From: Sphingomonas sp. R-74633
Lineage (GTDB): Bacteria > Pseudomonadota > Alphaproteobacteria > Sphingomonadales > Sphingomonadaceae
Direction of reading: 5' to 3'
DNA: 64,000 nt
Assembly (NCBI RefSeq): GCF_013416555.1
Contig: NZ_JACCFG010000006.1
Span: 344,824 to 408,823, forward strand
This document shows, one piece after another, positions 41,286 to 51,225 of this stretch (its first letter is position 1; each line of letters starts with the position of its first letter). Both the position numbers and the translations under genes were made by a program. The notes under the pieces were generated by a model. It was not told the origin of the DNA and did no database searches. It saw only the letters and a program-made list of their open reading frames with translations.

Positions 41286-42752
41286 ATGCCGATTGATCCC
41301 GCCGCGATCCCGGACATGATCCACTGGTACGAGGGCATGCTGCTCATGCCCGCGCATTTCCAGGAAGCGAGCCGCCGTCAGGAAGCCCTGAGCGGCTATC
41401 TCGCCCAGGCTGCGATCCCGCATGCCTGGGGCGTGCGCCGCCTGCGCTTCCGGCTCGAGGACGGGGTGCTGGAAGTTCTCGAGCTCGAGGCGGTGATGCC
41501 CGACGGGATGATCGTCATCCATGACGCCGGCAACGGCGATGATGCCGGGCTGCGCATAGACCTCAAGGGCCGGTTTGAGGGGCGCAAGCCCAAGCTCGTG
41601 TTCCTCGTCGTCCCGGCCTGGAGCCGGCGGGCGGCGGCTCTCGACGACCCCGAGCCGGGGATGCTGATGCGCTATCGCTCGGTGCGCGGCGCGCGGCTGG
41701 AACCCGACGACCTGCCCGGCGACGAGGATGCGGCGAGCGAGGCGATGCGCGAGCGGCCCTGGCTGCGCCCGGCGTTCGACCTGATGGTCACCGACGACGC
41801 GCTCGATCCGCCGGTCGCCAAATATTGCAGCCTGCCGCTGCTGCGGCTCTTCCAGGATCCGGAGTCGACGATCGGCCCCGATTCCTATGAGCCGCCCCGG
41901 CTCGACATCGCCGCGTCGCGTTTCATCCAGCAATGCGCGCGCGACGTGACGCAGGAGCTGCGCGCCAAGGCGCGCTTCCTGGCCGATCGGATGCGCACCG
42001 ATCCGGGGATGATGCAGCAACAGGATGCCGGCGGTGGCCTCCAGGCGATCGAGATGCATCTGCGCACGGTGATGCGCCGCTTCCAGTCGCTGCAGGACAA
42101 TGCCGAGAAGCTGCATGCAGTGGCGCGGCCGGTGCCGCGGCTCGAAGCGCTGCTGCGCGACGGCAGCGCGCATCCCTTCACCTTGTATCTCGCCTTGTGC
42201 GACGTGGTCGGCGATCTCGCGCTGATCAGCGGCGAGCTCAATCTGCCCGAGCTGCCGACCTATTGTCATGCCGATGCATTGCCCGGGTTCGAAGCGATCA
42301 AGGCGCACATCACGCGCATGCTCGACACGCTCAACCAGCGCTTCCGCATCCTGCCGTTCGAGCGCGCGAGCGAGAGCCGGTTCGAGCTGCGCTTCCGGCC
42401 CGAGGAACTGGGCAGCCGCTTCACCATCGGCGCGGTGCGCGGGCGCGGCGCGGCGGCGAGCATGGTCGGGGGCTGGATCGCCAAGGCCGCGATCGCATCG
42501 GGCGATCAGATGCCGGATCTGCGCCGCCGCCGTGTTGCCGGTGCCGCGCGCAAATCGATCGAACGCGACGACGCGCTCGACCTCTCGCCGCCGCCGCTCA
42601 CCAGCCTGTTCAGCGTCGAAGTGGCGGCGGACAGCATCAACCTCGAGGACGGGTTGCTCGTGATCGAGAACAACGCCCCCGAGGGGCCGACGGACATGCT
42701 GCTCTACGTGCCGCGTGACGTCGAGCCGGGCGGTGCGTTCGGCGCGCCATGA
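41286..42752 (+). CDS. tssK: T6SS baseplate protein TssK
   Basis: A 488-residue baseplate component that joins the baseplate to the membrane complex. The start IHWYEGMLLMPAHFQEASRRQEALSGYL is the TssK signature; later IVIHDAGNGDDAG and ERASESRFELRFRPEELGSRFTIGAVRG fit the receptor-binding-protein-like body. Its stop overlaps the tssL start (ATGA). Confidence 0.93.
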   Translation: MPIDPAAIPDMIHWYEGMLLMPAHFQEASRRQEALSGYLAQAAIPHAWGVRRLRFRLEDGVLEVLELEAVMPDGMIVIHDAGNGDDAGLRIDLKGRFEGRKPKLVFLVVPAWSRRAAALDDPEPGMLMRYRSVRGARLEPDDLPGDEDAASEAMRERPWLRPAFDLMVTDDALDPPVAKYCSLPLLRLFQDPESTIGPDSYEPPRLDIAASRFIQQCARDVTQELRAKARFLADRMRTDPGMMQQQDAGGGLQAIEMHLRTVMRRFQSLQDNAEKLHAVARPVPRLEALLRDGSAHPFTLYLALCDVVGDLALISGELNLPELPTYCHADALPGFEAIKAHITRMLDTLNQRFRILPFERASESRFELRFRPEELGSRFTIGAVRGRGAAASMVGGWIAKAAIASGDQMPDLRRRRVAGAARKSIERDDALDLSPPPLTSLFSVEVAADSINLEDGLLVIENNAPEGPTDMLLYVPRDVEPGGAFGAP

Positions 42753-43543
42753 AGCCCTTCGCGCTCGGCCCGCAGGAAGAGCTGGCGGCGGAGCAGTTCC
42801 GCAGCTTCTATGCGCAGCTGGTCGGGATCCGTGATGCGATCAACGCGACGCCGGCAAGCCCGGTCGAAGGCGATGCGGTCGCCGCGGCGTTCGCGCACCA
42901 GCCGACGGCCGATACGGTGCGCGGGCAGCTGGCGCGCGCGATCACTGCGTTCGGTTATCATCCCGATGCCGCCGAGACGCTCGGCATGGTCGATCCCGGC
43001 TATGTGATGGCCGCCGTCGCTGACGAGGTGCTGCTGGTTCAGTGCCCGCGCTGGTCGGGGCAGGCGGTGTGGATTGAGGAGCCCCTCGAATTCCGCCTCT
43101 ATGGCAGCCGCCTTGCCGGGGACCGGGTGTTCGAGGCGCTCGACGAACTGATCCGCCGCGACCGCGCCGATCCGCGCACTGCGATGGTGATCCTGCTCGC
43201 CCTGCTCTCCGGCTTTCGCGGCCGCTTCGAGGGTCGGTCCGATCACGGCGAGATCTGGCGTTGGCAGCAGGCGCTGTACGAGCTGGTCTGTCGCCAGCCC
43301 TATGTCGCGGACGATCCCGCGCCCTATAATCTTCCCGATGTCAGCGGCGTGACGCTCACTGGCGAGAGCATGCGCCCGCTGCCCCGGCTATGGCCTTGGA
43401 TCGTCGGGCTCATCGTGGTGGTGCTGGTGTACCTGCCCGTGAGCCACCTCGTCTGGTGGTTGCAGGCCGAGCGCGTCTATCACCGCGCCGAGGCGATCGT
43501 GAAGGACGAGCCGGCAGCCATTCCGATACGGCCGCGACCATGA
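42749..43543 (+). CDS. tssL: T6SS inner-membrane protein TssL (DotU/short type)
   Basis: A 264-residue DotU-family protein with one C-terminal membrane helix (WPWIVGLIVVVLVYLPVSHLVWW, about 215-236) and a cytoplasmic helical hook before it. It lacks a peptidoglycan-binding OmpA domain. It works with TssM and TssJ as the membrane complex. ATGA overlaps mark both its ends. Confidence 0.9.
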   Translation: MKPFALGPQEELAAEQFRSFYAQLVGIRDAINATPASPVEGDAVAAAFAHQPTADTVRGQLARAITAFGYHPDAAETLGMVDPGYVMAAVADEVLLVQCPRWSGQAVWIEEPLEFRLYGSRLAGDRVFEALDELIRRDRADPRTAMVILLALLSGFRGRFEGRSDHGEIWRWQQALYELVCRQPYVADDPAPYNLPDVSGVTLTGESMRPLPRLWPWIVGLIVVVLVYLPVSHLVWWLQAERVYHRAEAIVKDEPAAIPIRPRP

Positions 43544-46500
43544 GCCCCACGCTGCTCGCGGCGATCATCGGCATCCTGGTGATCCTGCTGATCATCGGGA
43601 TCATCCTCGTGGTGCGCAGTGCCCTGACCAAGGCCACCAAGATCACCGTGATCCCCGGTGCGCCCGCAGCCGAAGCGGAAGAGCCGATCCGCAAGCCCGG
43701 CGATATTGCCCCGCCGGCGACGCTGCGCACAGCGCTGGCGATCGCGATGCGCGAACTGCGCGTGCTCGTTGCCGGCGGCAGGGGTCCGACCGACGTTCCC
43801 TGGTCGCTGGTGATCGGTGCGGGCGGCGACGATCTCGCGCCGCTGCTGCCGCCACCGGTCGATGGCGACGTCGAATATGCGATGGGCTGGCTCGACGACA
43901 GGGACCTCGCCCGCGGCGGCACCGTGAGCTTCCGCACCGGCGGGGTGGTGCTCGGCTTCGAAGACGGGCTGGTTGGCCAGCCCCAGGCCGAGCGGCGGCT
44001 GATGGACCTGTTGCGCGAGGTCGAGGTGATCCGCCCGGACCGTCCGCTCGACTCACTCGTGATCGCCATCCCTTGGGGCTTCCTTGCCGAGGGCGAGGAA
44101 GCACTGAACACGCGCGGCCGGCAGCTCTACAACCTGATCCTAACCGTGCAGCAGCGCACCGGCTGGCGGTTGCCGGTCTATGTGCTGGTTACCGAAGCCG
44201 ATCAGTTGCCGGGCTTCTCCGCGATCGCGCGCGCGGTGCTGGCGCAGGCGATCAGTCCGGTGGTCGGCTGGGCGGCGCCGCGAACGCTCGACTCGGTTTT
44301 CCAGCCGAGCTGGGTCAGCGATGCGTTCGACGCGATGCGCGGCGCATTGTCGATCGAGCAGCTGCACATTCTGATGGGGATCGAGGGCGAGCTGTTCGAC
44401 ACCGGCCTGCCGCCCCACGCCAACGACCAGCTTTCCGAGGATGTGCTGCTGCTGCCCGCGCGCCTGGCCGCGGCAATGCCTGCGCTTCGGCTGCTGCTCA
44501 GCGGCATGCTGGAGAACAGCGTCTATCACGAAGCCTTCATGCTGCGCGGCATCTTCCTGACCGGGGACACCGCATTGCACCCGCTTGCGCCCGTTGCCGG
44601 TGCGGAGGGGGAAGGGGAGCAACCCCCGGCAGCGGCCGAAGCGCCAGTGGCGCCACGCCCGCCGCAGCGGCTTGCCCAGTTGCTGTTCCTCGAGAAGATT
44701 TTCCCTGAATCGGGTCTCGCCCAGCCCGCCTATGGCGAGCGCACGCGGCGCCACCGCATGATCCGCCGCACCCAATATGCGCTGGCCGCGGCCTGCTTGT
44801 GCTTCGTGCTCGGGATCGGATTGATCCGCTATTACGGCGCGCACAGCGCACGGCCGCTCGATGCGCTGCTGCGCAATATCGCCACGATCGAGGTCGCCGC
44901 TGACCAGAACCGCACCGAGACGCGCGATGCCTCCGGCACCTGTTCCGAGCGCAAGGCGCGTGTCGACAATGATCAGACGCGCAAGGATTTCCAGGAGAGC
45001 CGCCGCAACTCGGTCCAGCTCCTCCAGCAAATGTCCGAGCTCGACCTGCACCGCGTCGAGATCTGGTTGGCGCCGACGTCCTATTTCTCCGGCGCCAACG
45101 GAATGGTCGAGCGCGCGATCAAGAAGAGCTTCCACGACGTGGTGTTCAATGCCATCGCCGACAGCATGGCGACGCCGGCGGGGATCGAGGCGCTGGTCGC
45201 CGGCGATACGCCGACCGAGAATTGGCGCACCGATGCCGATCCGGCTGCGACCGAAGCCTTTGGCGGCGATTTCGAGGGCTATTGGGGTGCGACGCTGCGC
45301 AACGTCGCGACTTATGATCGCTATTTCCAGACCGCGAGCGACATGCGCGACAAGTCGCCGGAGAGCGTCGGCGTGCTGCGCGGCTTTGCCGAGGTGGTGC
45401 AATATTCGCTTGGCGAGCAGTTGCCGCCGCAGTTCACCCGCAACTACCGCGTCTATTCGCAGGGCATCACCGAAGCCTCGGTGCCGTGCCTCAACACCAC
45501 GATCGTCCAGAACACGCTCGATCGCATCGTCGCCGTCCGGTACGAGACTGCGGTCCACATCTATTATCTCGGCAATCCGGTCTCCGCCTCCTGGGCCGAT
45601 ATCTCCAAGCGGATCGATACCGAGTCCGAAACCGGGATCGCCGAGGAGACGCTGCGCGGACTGATCGAGGATATCGACACCATGTCCGCCGCGCTGGCCG
45701 AGCCGCGCCGCTACGCCTGGATCTACGCGACCGACAGCAGCGACCTGCCGCTTCCAAGCCTGGCGGCGTTCGAGGGGCTGCGGGCGGTGCGCATGCCGCA
45801 TCTCACCGACCTGCCCGCCCAGTTGCGCCCCGTCGCCGAGCAGCAGGCACAGCGCTTGCGCTCCGCCCAGCTGTTCGGATCGGACCTGCTCGAGCTCGAT
45901 CAGAGCCCCGAGGCGCTTGCGCTGCTCGCCAAGCCCGCGCCGACTTCAGTCGCTACCGTGCCGGCCAATCCGCCGGTGGGCCTGCCCAAGCTTTCCACCG
46001 CGACGATCGACACGCGCAACTTCCTGCGCGCGCTGTTCGCCCAGCCCTTCATGGTGCCGGCGGGCGAGCCGGGCCCCGGCTATGCCGGGCCGCGTGCCGG
46101 CTGGGATCTCGCGCGGCTGCAGGCGGTGCAGGGCGCGCTCAAGAATTACGACGACTTCATGGCCCAGACCAGCGGCCAGATGCCGGGCACGCTGCACAAG
46201 ATCGCCGTCGATCTCTCCGCGCGGCGCTTCGGCGAATATGCCGAGCGTCTGGTCGACCAGGCCGCGCAGCCGCTCTCGGCGGTGGTCGGGGGCGGGCAGA
46301 ACGGGACCGATGCCCGCGTGGCGAATTTCAGCCAGGCGCTGCCGCTGCTGGTCAGCATCCGCGACTCGCTGCGCGGGATCGGCGCCGGCGACGTGGCCGG
46401 GCGGCTCGACCTGCGCGTCGCGGAACAGGCGGGCCTGTTGCTCGCCGATGCCGATCGCGATCTCGACAATGGTGGCGGCCCCTATGCAGTCGACGATGCC

Positions 46501-47730
46501 AGCCTCGGGGCGTGGGACGGCACCGGCTCGCCCGCCGCCGCCGCATATGGCGTCGACACGATCGACGACCTCAAGGCGACGCTGCCGCAGCGCCGCGGCC
46601 GCGTCGTCGCACTGGCGCGGGGCCGGGCGGCGGCGCTCGTGACTTATCTGCGCGAGACCCCGGCGGCCAGCGCGGCCAATCTCGCGCGCGCCAATCGCTG
46701 GCAGGCGATCCTGCAGACGCTCGATGCCTATGACGGCAACAGCCCGAGCAACTCGCTGAGCCGGCTCGAGCAATATATCACCGTCGATCTCGACAAGCTC
46801 GACTGGCGCGACTGTGCGAGGATGCGCAGCGGGCGCACCCGCGGCGGCGACTATTTCGCCCAGCAGCAGGCGGCGATCACGATCAAGATGATCGGGCGCT
46901 GCCGCCGCGTGGCGATCGAGACGATCGAGAGCAAATATGCCGGCCTGCGCCAGCTCTTCAACGGCACGCTGGCCGGGCGCTTCCCCTTCTCGAGCTACGT
47001 CTCCTCACCCGCGGCCGATCCGGCGAACGTCCAGGCCTTTTACGCGCAATACGGCCCGCTGCTTCCGCAGCTCAAGGCGGCGCTCGAGGGCGCGCCGGAC
47101 CTCGGCGAGCAGGGGCGCCAGGCGGTGGCGGTGCTCGACCAGCTGATCGACGCCGAGGCCGCGCTTTCCGGGATGCTCGATGCCGGCGATGCCACGCTCA
47201 CCTACAATGTCGGTGTCGACTTCTTCCCGAACCTGCCGATCGCCGTCGGCCAGTCGCAGGTCCTCGGCGCGACGATCGGCACGCCGGAATCGCTTGCCCG
47301 TGACGATGGGACGACCAATTTCCTCTGGCATAATGGCGAGCCGGTCGCAGTGCGGCTGCGCTGGGCGGCGAACGCGCCGACGCTGCCGCTGACCGCCGAC
47401 GGCAAGTGCGTGCCGCAGCCCGGCGGCAATGTCTTCGGGCACGATGTCACCGGCGACTGGGCGCTGCTGCGCCTGCTCCGCGCACAGGGACCCTCGCCGC
47501 GCACCGGCGAGGCTGCGCCGGGCGTGCCGATCGCATTCGAGGTGCCGCTTTGCGAAAATCGCGCGCGCGCTTCGGGCGGCGATCCGGTGCGTGACCGCGC
47601 GCGCATCTTCCTGCGCCTCACGCTGTCGCGGACGGTGCACACGCCCGACAAGCCGGACCGCCAGGTGCCGGTGATCCTGCCGCCCTTCCCGGAGAGCGTG
47701 CCGCCACTGGTCGCGGGGTGGCGGCGATGA
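43540..47730 (+). CDS. tssM: T6SS membrane protein TssM (IcmF family)
   Basis: A 1,396-residue protein, the largest of the membrane complex. A first membrane helix lies at about 4-28 (LLAAIIGILVILLIIGIILVV) and another at about 410-430. The cytoplasmic domain between has the expected VPWSLVIGAGGDDL at the place of the nucleotide-binding loop, but the G-x-x-x-x-G-K-[ST] sequence is absent, so ATP/GTP binding is doubtful. The long periplasmic part binds TssJ. The ATG at 43540 overlaps the tssL stop; the longer open frame begins inside tssL. Confidence 0.92.
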   Translation: MSPTLLAAIIGILVILLIIGIILVVRSALTKATKITVIPGAPAAEAEEPIRKPGDIAPPATLRTALAIAMRELRVLVAGGRGPTDVPWSLVIGAGGDDLAPLLPPPVDGDVEYAMGWLDDRDLARGGTVSFRTGGVVLGFEDGLVGQPQAERRLMDLLREVEVIRPDRPLDSLVIAIPWGFLAEGEEALNTRGRQLYNLILTVQQRTGWRLPVYVLVTEADQLPGFSAIARAVLAQAISPVVGWAAPRTLDSVFQPSWVSDAFDAMRGALSIEQLHILMGIEGELFDTGLPPHANDQLSEDVLLLPARLAAAMPALRLLLSGMLENSVYHEAFMLRGIFLTGDTALHPLAPVAGAEGEGEQPPAAAEAPVAPRPPQRLAQLLFLEKIFPESGLAQPAYGERTRRHRMIRRTQYALAAACLCFVLGIGLIRYYGAHSARPLDALLRNIATIEVAADQNRTETRDASGTCSERKARVDNDQTRKDFQESRRNSVQLLQQMSELDLHRVEIWLAPTSYFSGANGMVERAIKKSFHDVVFNAIADSMATPAGIEALVAGDTPTENWRTDADPAATEAFGGDFEGYWGATLRNVATYDRYFQTASDMRDKSPESVGVLRGFAEVVQYSLGEQLPPQFTRNYRVYSQGITEASVPCLNTTIVQNTLDRIVAVRYETAVHIYYLGNPVSASWADISKRIDTESETGIAEETLRGLIEDIDTMSAALAEPRRYAWIYATDSSDLPLPSLAAFEGLRAVRMPHLTDLPAQLRPVAEQQAQRLRSAQLFGSDLLELDQSPEALALLAKPAPTSVATVPANPPVGLPKLSTATIDTRNFLRALFAQPFMVPAGEPGPGYAGPRAGWDLARLQAVQGALKNYDDFMAQTSGQMPGTLHKIAVDLSARRFGEYAERLVDQAAQPLSAVVGGGQNGTDARVANFSQALPLLVSIRDSLRGIGAGDVAGRLDLRVAEQAGLLLADADRDLDNGGGPYAVDDASLGAWDGTGSPAAAAYGVDTIDDLKATLPQRRGRVVALARGRAAALVTYLRETPAASAANLARANRWQAILQTLDAYDGNSPSNSLSRLEQYITVDLDKLDWRDCARMRSGRTRGGDYFAQQQAAITIKMIGRCRRVAIETIESKYAGLRQLFNGTLAGRFPFSSYVSSPAADPANVQAFYAQYGPLLPQLKAALEGAPDLGEQGRQAVAVLDQLIDAEAALSGMLDAGDATLTYNVGVDFFPNLPIAVGQSQVLGATIGTPESLARDDGTTNFLWHNGEPVAVRLRWAANAPTLPLTADGKCVPQPGGNVFGHDVTGDWALLRLLRAQGPSPRTGEAAPGVPIAFEVPLCENRARASGGDPVRDRARIFLRLTLSRTVHTPDKPDRQVPVILPPFPESVPPLVAGWRR

Positions 47731-48806
47731 GTGCCGAACTGGCCGAGCGCGTCGCCGCGCTGCTGGAGCCGATCGCGGGCGATCAGCCGACCGGCAGGGA
47801 CATGCGCTACGAGAATGACTATCGCACGATCCTCGAGGCGCGGCGCGAGGAGGATGCCCGCACGCCGCGCGGCGTGTGGCAACGCGACGTCAAGCAGGCC
47901 GACTGGGCGCAGGTCGAGCGGCTGTGCGACGGCCTGTTGCGGGAGAAATCGAAGGACCTGCGGGTCGCCGGCTGGCTCGGCGAAGCCTGGGTGCAGCGCT
48001 ACGGCTATACCGGGCTCGCGCCGGCGCTGGACCTGATCGCGGGGTTGAGCGAGCGCTACTGGGACGCGCTCCACCCCAATATCGACGGCGATGCCGATGT
48101 GCATATCGGCGCGATCGAATGGCTGAACCAGCGGCTGCCGCTGGTCCTGCGCCAGCTGCCGGTGGTGATCGACGCGCGCGCGCCCGACACGCGCTATAGC
48201 TGGGCCGATCACGTCAATGCCGAGCAGCTCGAAACGGTGCGGCGCAAGGATGCCGCCGCGGCGCAGCGCGCCGAGACCGGCGGCGCTGTTACGCTCGAGC
48301 AGTTCGAAGCCTGCCGGAACCGGACCGCGACCGAGGTCTTCGGCGAGACCGCCGCAGCGATGGCCGCCGCCCGGGAGGCACTGGATGCGCTCGACGCGGT
48401 GCTCGATCGTCGCTGCGGCCGCGATGCGCCGGGGCTCGGGCGTATCCGCAGCGTTGCCGGCGAGATCGGCGACTTCGCCGGGGAGACGCTTGCCGCGCGC
48501 GGCGCACAGGCGCCGCGACTCCTCGCCGCGCCGCCGGAAGCGCCTTCTGAGTCGGTTATCGCATCGGTGGTCCCGGCGGCGATGCCCCCGCTGCCGGCGT
48601 CGCGCGAAGCTGCTTATCGCCAGCTCGCCGCGATCGCCGATCTCCTCCGCGCCGAGGAGCCGCATAGCCCCGTACCCTATGTGCTTGATTACTTGATCGA
48701 ATGGGGCAACATGCCGTTGCCTCAGCTAGAGAGTGAGCTTAGCGCCAATGGTGGCGGAATATCGATCCTGCTTTCCGCAATTGGGTTAGCGCAACATCAA
48801 GAATAA
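47727..48806 (+). CDS. tssA: T6SS protein TssA (ImpA type)
   Basis: A 359-residue protein with an N-terminal ImpA domain (IAGDQPTGRDMRYENDYRTILEARREED). TssA organises baseplate docking and sheath growth. The C-terminal half is short with a helical ending (YVLDYLIEWGNMPLPQLESEL), so it is one of the shorter TssA classes. Start ATG overlaps the tssM stop (ATGA). A 145-base spacer with an operator-like palindrome follows, ending this block. Confidence 0.88.
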   Translation: MSAELAERVAALLEPIAGDQPTGRDMRYENDYRTILEARREEDARTPRGVWQRDVKQADWAQVERLCDGLLREKSKDLRVAGWLGEAWVQRYGYTGLAPALDLIAGLSERYWDALHPNIDGDADVHIGAIEWLNQRLPLVLRQLPVVIDARAPDTRYSWADHVNAEQLETVRRKDAAAAQRAETGGAVTLEQFEACRNRTATEVFGETAAAMAAAREALDALDAVLDRRCGRDAPGLGRIRSVAGEIGDFAGETLAARGAQAPRLLAAPPEAPSESVIASVVPAAMPPLPASREAAYRQLAAIADLLRAEEPHSPVPYVLDYLIEWGNMPLPQLESELSANGGGISILLSAIGLAQHQE

Positions 48807-48812
48807 TAGTCT

Positions 48813-48831
48813 AGAACCATTTTGGTTCTAT
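48813..48831. promoter_or_regulatory. T6SS operator-like palindrome, site 2 (before tssB)
   Basis: TAGAACCA-TTT-TGGTTCTA, a perfect 8-bp inverted repeat, just past the tssA stop and 120 bases before tssB. A second partial dyad (TTCTAGAA) overlaps its right end. The left half recurs at 40642. Its regulator is not identified; none of the T6SS genes here encodes a DNA-binding protein. Confidence 0.75.
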
Positions 48832-48951
48832 TCTAGAATCTAGTTGTAAATCCCAAAATCTCGTGTTTACTCGTCCCATCACGGGACATGGGCAAGCTTC
48901 TGATTCTTCAGGGAAGCATGTTCTTGCGCGGTAGGACTTCGGGAGGGGCGT

Positions 48952-49503
48952 ATGGCGGATAGTACCCAACACAAGATCGACCGCAATCGCCCGCCGCGGG
49001 TCCAGATCACCTATGACGTTGAGACGGGCGGGGCGATCGAGAAGGTCGAAATTCCGTTCGTGGTCGGCATCATGGCCGATCTGTCGGGCGTCGGCAGCGC
49101 GGACCGCTATGACGGCGTTCCGCTCAAGGACAAGGCGCGTGGCTTTGTCGAGATCGATCGCGACAATTTCGGTGAAGTAATGGCCAAGATCGCGCCCGGC
49201 CTGACGGTGCAGGGCGCGCTTGACGATCAGGGCCAGCTCGATGCCGACGGGGTGCTCACCTTCAAGTCGCTCGACGACTTCAACCCGGCGTCGCTGGTCA
49301 AGCGGATCAAGGGGCTCAAGGATCTCTACACCCAGCGCTCGGCGCTGCGCGACATCCTGACCAAGATCGACAGCAATGACGAGCTTCACGCCAAGCTGAA
49401 GATCGCCGTGGCGCAGGACAGCATCAAGCAGATCGGCAGCGATGCGACTGCCCAGCTCGCCAAGCTGGAACCGCCGGCGGACGGCAAAGACAAGGGCAAG
49501 TAA
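48952..49503 (+). CDS. tssB: T6SS contractile sheath small subunit TssB
   Basis: A 183-residue sheath protein (VipA/TssB) with RVQITYDVETGGAIEKVEIPFVVGIMADLSG and the helical SLVKRIKGLKDLYTQRSALRDILTKIDSNDELHAKL. It pairs with TssC to form the sheath that pushes the Hcp tube. First gene of the second block; 94 bases precede tssC, enough for a second ribosome-binding region. Confidence 0.95.
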   Translation: MADSTQHKIDRNRPPRVQITYDVETGGAIEKVEIPFVVGIMADLSGVGSADRYDGVPLKDKARGFVEIDRDNFGEVMAKIAPGLTVQGALDDQGQLDADGVLTFKSLDDFNPASLVKRIKGLKDLYTQRSALRDILTKIDSNDELHAKLKIAVAQDSIKQIGSDATAQLAKLEPPADGKDKGK

Positions 49504-49597
49504 CGGGTCCGGCTGCGGCCGGACGGGGTTGATCTGCGTCCGTCGCCGCGCGCTGCGTGGCCACCGGATCGCGAGATGAGAAAGGGCGAGGGCGATC

Positions 49598-51172
49598 ATG
49601 CCTGACAAGACCGAAGAGAAGCTCGATCTGAACGCCGTGTTCGCGGTGGCGCGCCTGCCGGCCGTCGAAAGCGACGTGCCGACCGAAAGCAAGATCCGCA
49701 ACCTCAACATGGTGAAGGTCTTCACCGACACTGTTGAGGGCACCGATCAGGACAAGCAGGATCTCGACCTCTACCAGGTGATCCAGAACCGGATCGACGA
49801 GCTCGATCGCGAGATCACGACCCAGCTCAACGCCGTGCTGCATGACGGCACGCTGCAGGAGCTCGAGGCGACGTGGCGCGGGCTATTCTATCTCGTCGAC
49901 AAGACCGAAACCTCGACCCGGCTCAAGCTGCGCGTGCTCGACGTGAGCCGCAAGGAGCTCCAGGCCGATCTCGAAAAGGCGGTCGATTTCGACCAGAGCG
50001 CGCTCTTCAAGAAGGTCTATGAAGAGGAATATGGCACGCTGGGCGGCAAGCCCTATGGCTGCCTGGTCGGCGATTTCTATTTCGATCGCTCGGCGCCCTC
50101 GATGACGTTCCTCAAGAAGCTGGCCTCGGTCGCCTCGGCGGCGCACGCTCCGCTGATCGCGGCGGCGGACCCGAGCCTGTTCGACCTCAAGGATTTCGAC
50201 GAGCTCGCCAAGCCGCGCGACCTGTCGAAGATCTTCGAGTCGGTCGAGATGGCCGAATGGACCGCCTTCCGCGACAGCGAGGATAGCCGCTATGTCACGC
50301 TGACGCTGCCGCGCGTGCTGATGCGCCTGCCTTATGATCCGGTCGAGAACCCGGTCGAGGGGCTGGCGTTCCGCGAGCGGATGGGCGCGCGACTGCTGCC
50401 CGACGGCACCGATTTCGATGCCGACAAGGAAGAAGCCGCCGCGGCTGCCGCCGATGCCAAGGAAGTCGACGAGGCGACGCTGCGGCTCGAGCCGACCGCG
50501 GGCAATTATCTCTGGGGCAATCCCGCCTATATCCTGGCCCAGCGTATCACCGATGCCTTTGCCAAATATAGCTGGACCGCCGCAATCCGCGGGGTCGAGG
50601 GTGGTGGCAAGGTCGAGGACCTGCCGCTGCACAAGTTCAAGACCGTCAATGGCGACCGCGCCGTGATGATCCCCACCCAGGTGGCGATCACCGACCGCCG
50701 CGAGAAGGAGCTGAGCGACCAGGGCTTCATCTCGCTCGTCTATTGCAAGGAGACGAACTACGCGGCGTTCTTCGGCTCGCAGACCGTCAACAAGCCGAAG
50801 AAGTTCAACACCAGCTTCGCCAATTCGAACGCCGAGCTTTCGGCGCGGCTGCCCTATATCCTCAACACGTCGCGCTTCGCCCATTACATCAAGGTGATGA
50901 TGCGCAACCGCATCGGCACCTTCATGACCCGGGAGAATGTGCAGTCGTATCTCACCACCTGGATCAGCGACTATGTTCTCGACAAGGACGACGCCGGCCA
51001 GGAGCTGAAGGCGAAATACCCGCTGCGCGAGGCGCGGATCGACGTGGTCGACGTGCCGGGCCAGCCGGGTGCCTATAGCGCGACGGTGTTCCTGCGGCCG
51101 CATTTCCAGCTGGAAGGGCTTTCCGCTTCGCTGCGCCTCGTTGCCGAGCTGCCGCCGCCCGCCGCGGCCTGA
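49598..51172 (+). CDS. tssC: T6SS contractile sheath large subunit TssC
   Basis: A 524-residue sheath protein (VipB). FYLVDKTETSTRLKLRVLDVSRKELQADLEKAVDFDQSALFKKVYEEEYGT, RFYVTLTLPRVLMRLPYDP and EEAPTAGNYLWGNPAYIL-like signature segments are present (a short Ala/Lys-rich insert separates two of them). It interlocks with TssB and is disassembled by ClpV. Confidence 0.95.
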   Translation: MPDKTEEKLDLNAVFAVARLPAVESDVPTESKIRNLNMVKVFTDTVEGTDQDKQDLDLYQVIQNRIDELDREITTQLNAVLHDGTLQELEATWRGLFYLVDKTETSTRLKLRVLDVSRKELQADLEKAVDFDQSALFKKVYEEEYGTLGGKPYGCLVGDFYFDRSAPSMTFLKKLASVASAAHAPLIAAADPSLFDLKDFDELAKPRDLSKIFESVEMAEWTAFRDSEDSRYVTLTLPRVLMRLPYDPVENPVEGLAFRERMGARLLPDGTDFDADKEEAAAAAADAKEVDEATLRLEPTAGNYLWGNPAYILAQRITDAFAKYSWTAAIRGVEGGGKVEDLPLHKFKTVNGDRAVMIPTQVAITDRREKELSDQGFISLVYCKETNYAAFFGSQTVNKPKKFNTSFANSNAELSARLPYILNTSRFAHYIKVMMRNRIGTFMTRENVQSYLTTWISDYVLDKDDAGQELKAKYPLREARIDVVDVPGQPGAYSATVFLRPHFQLEGLSASLRLVAELPPPAAA

Positions 51173-51225
51173 TGCGCGCCAGCGCGCGGACCAGCAGCCA
51201 AATCGTTTGAAAAGGGGCTCTTTCG

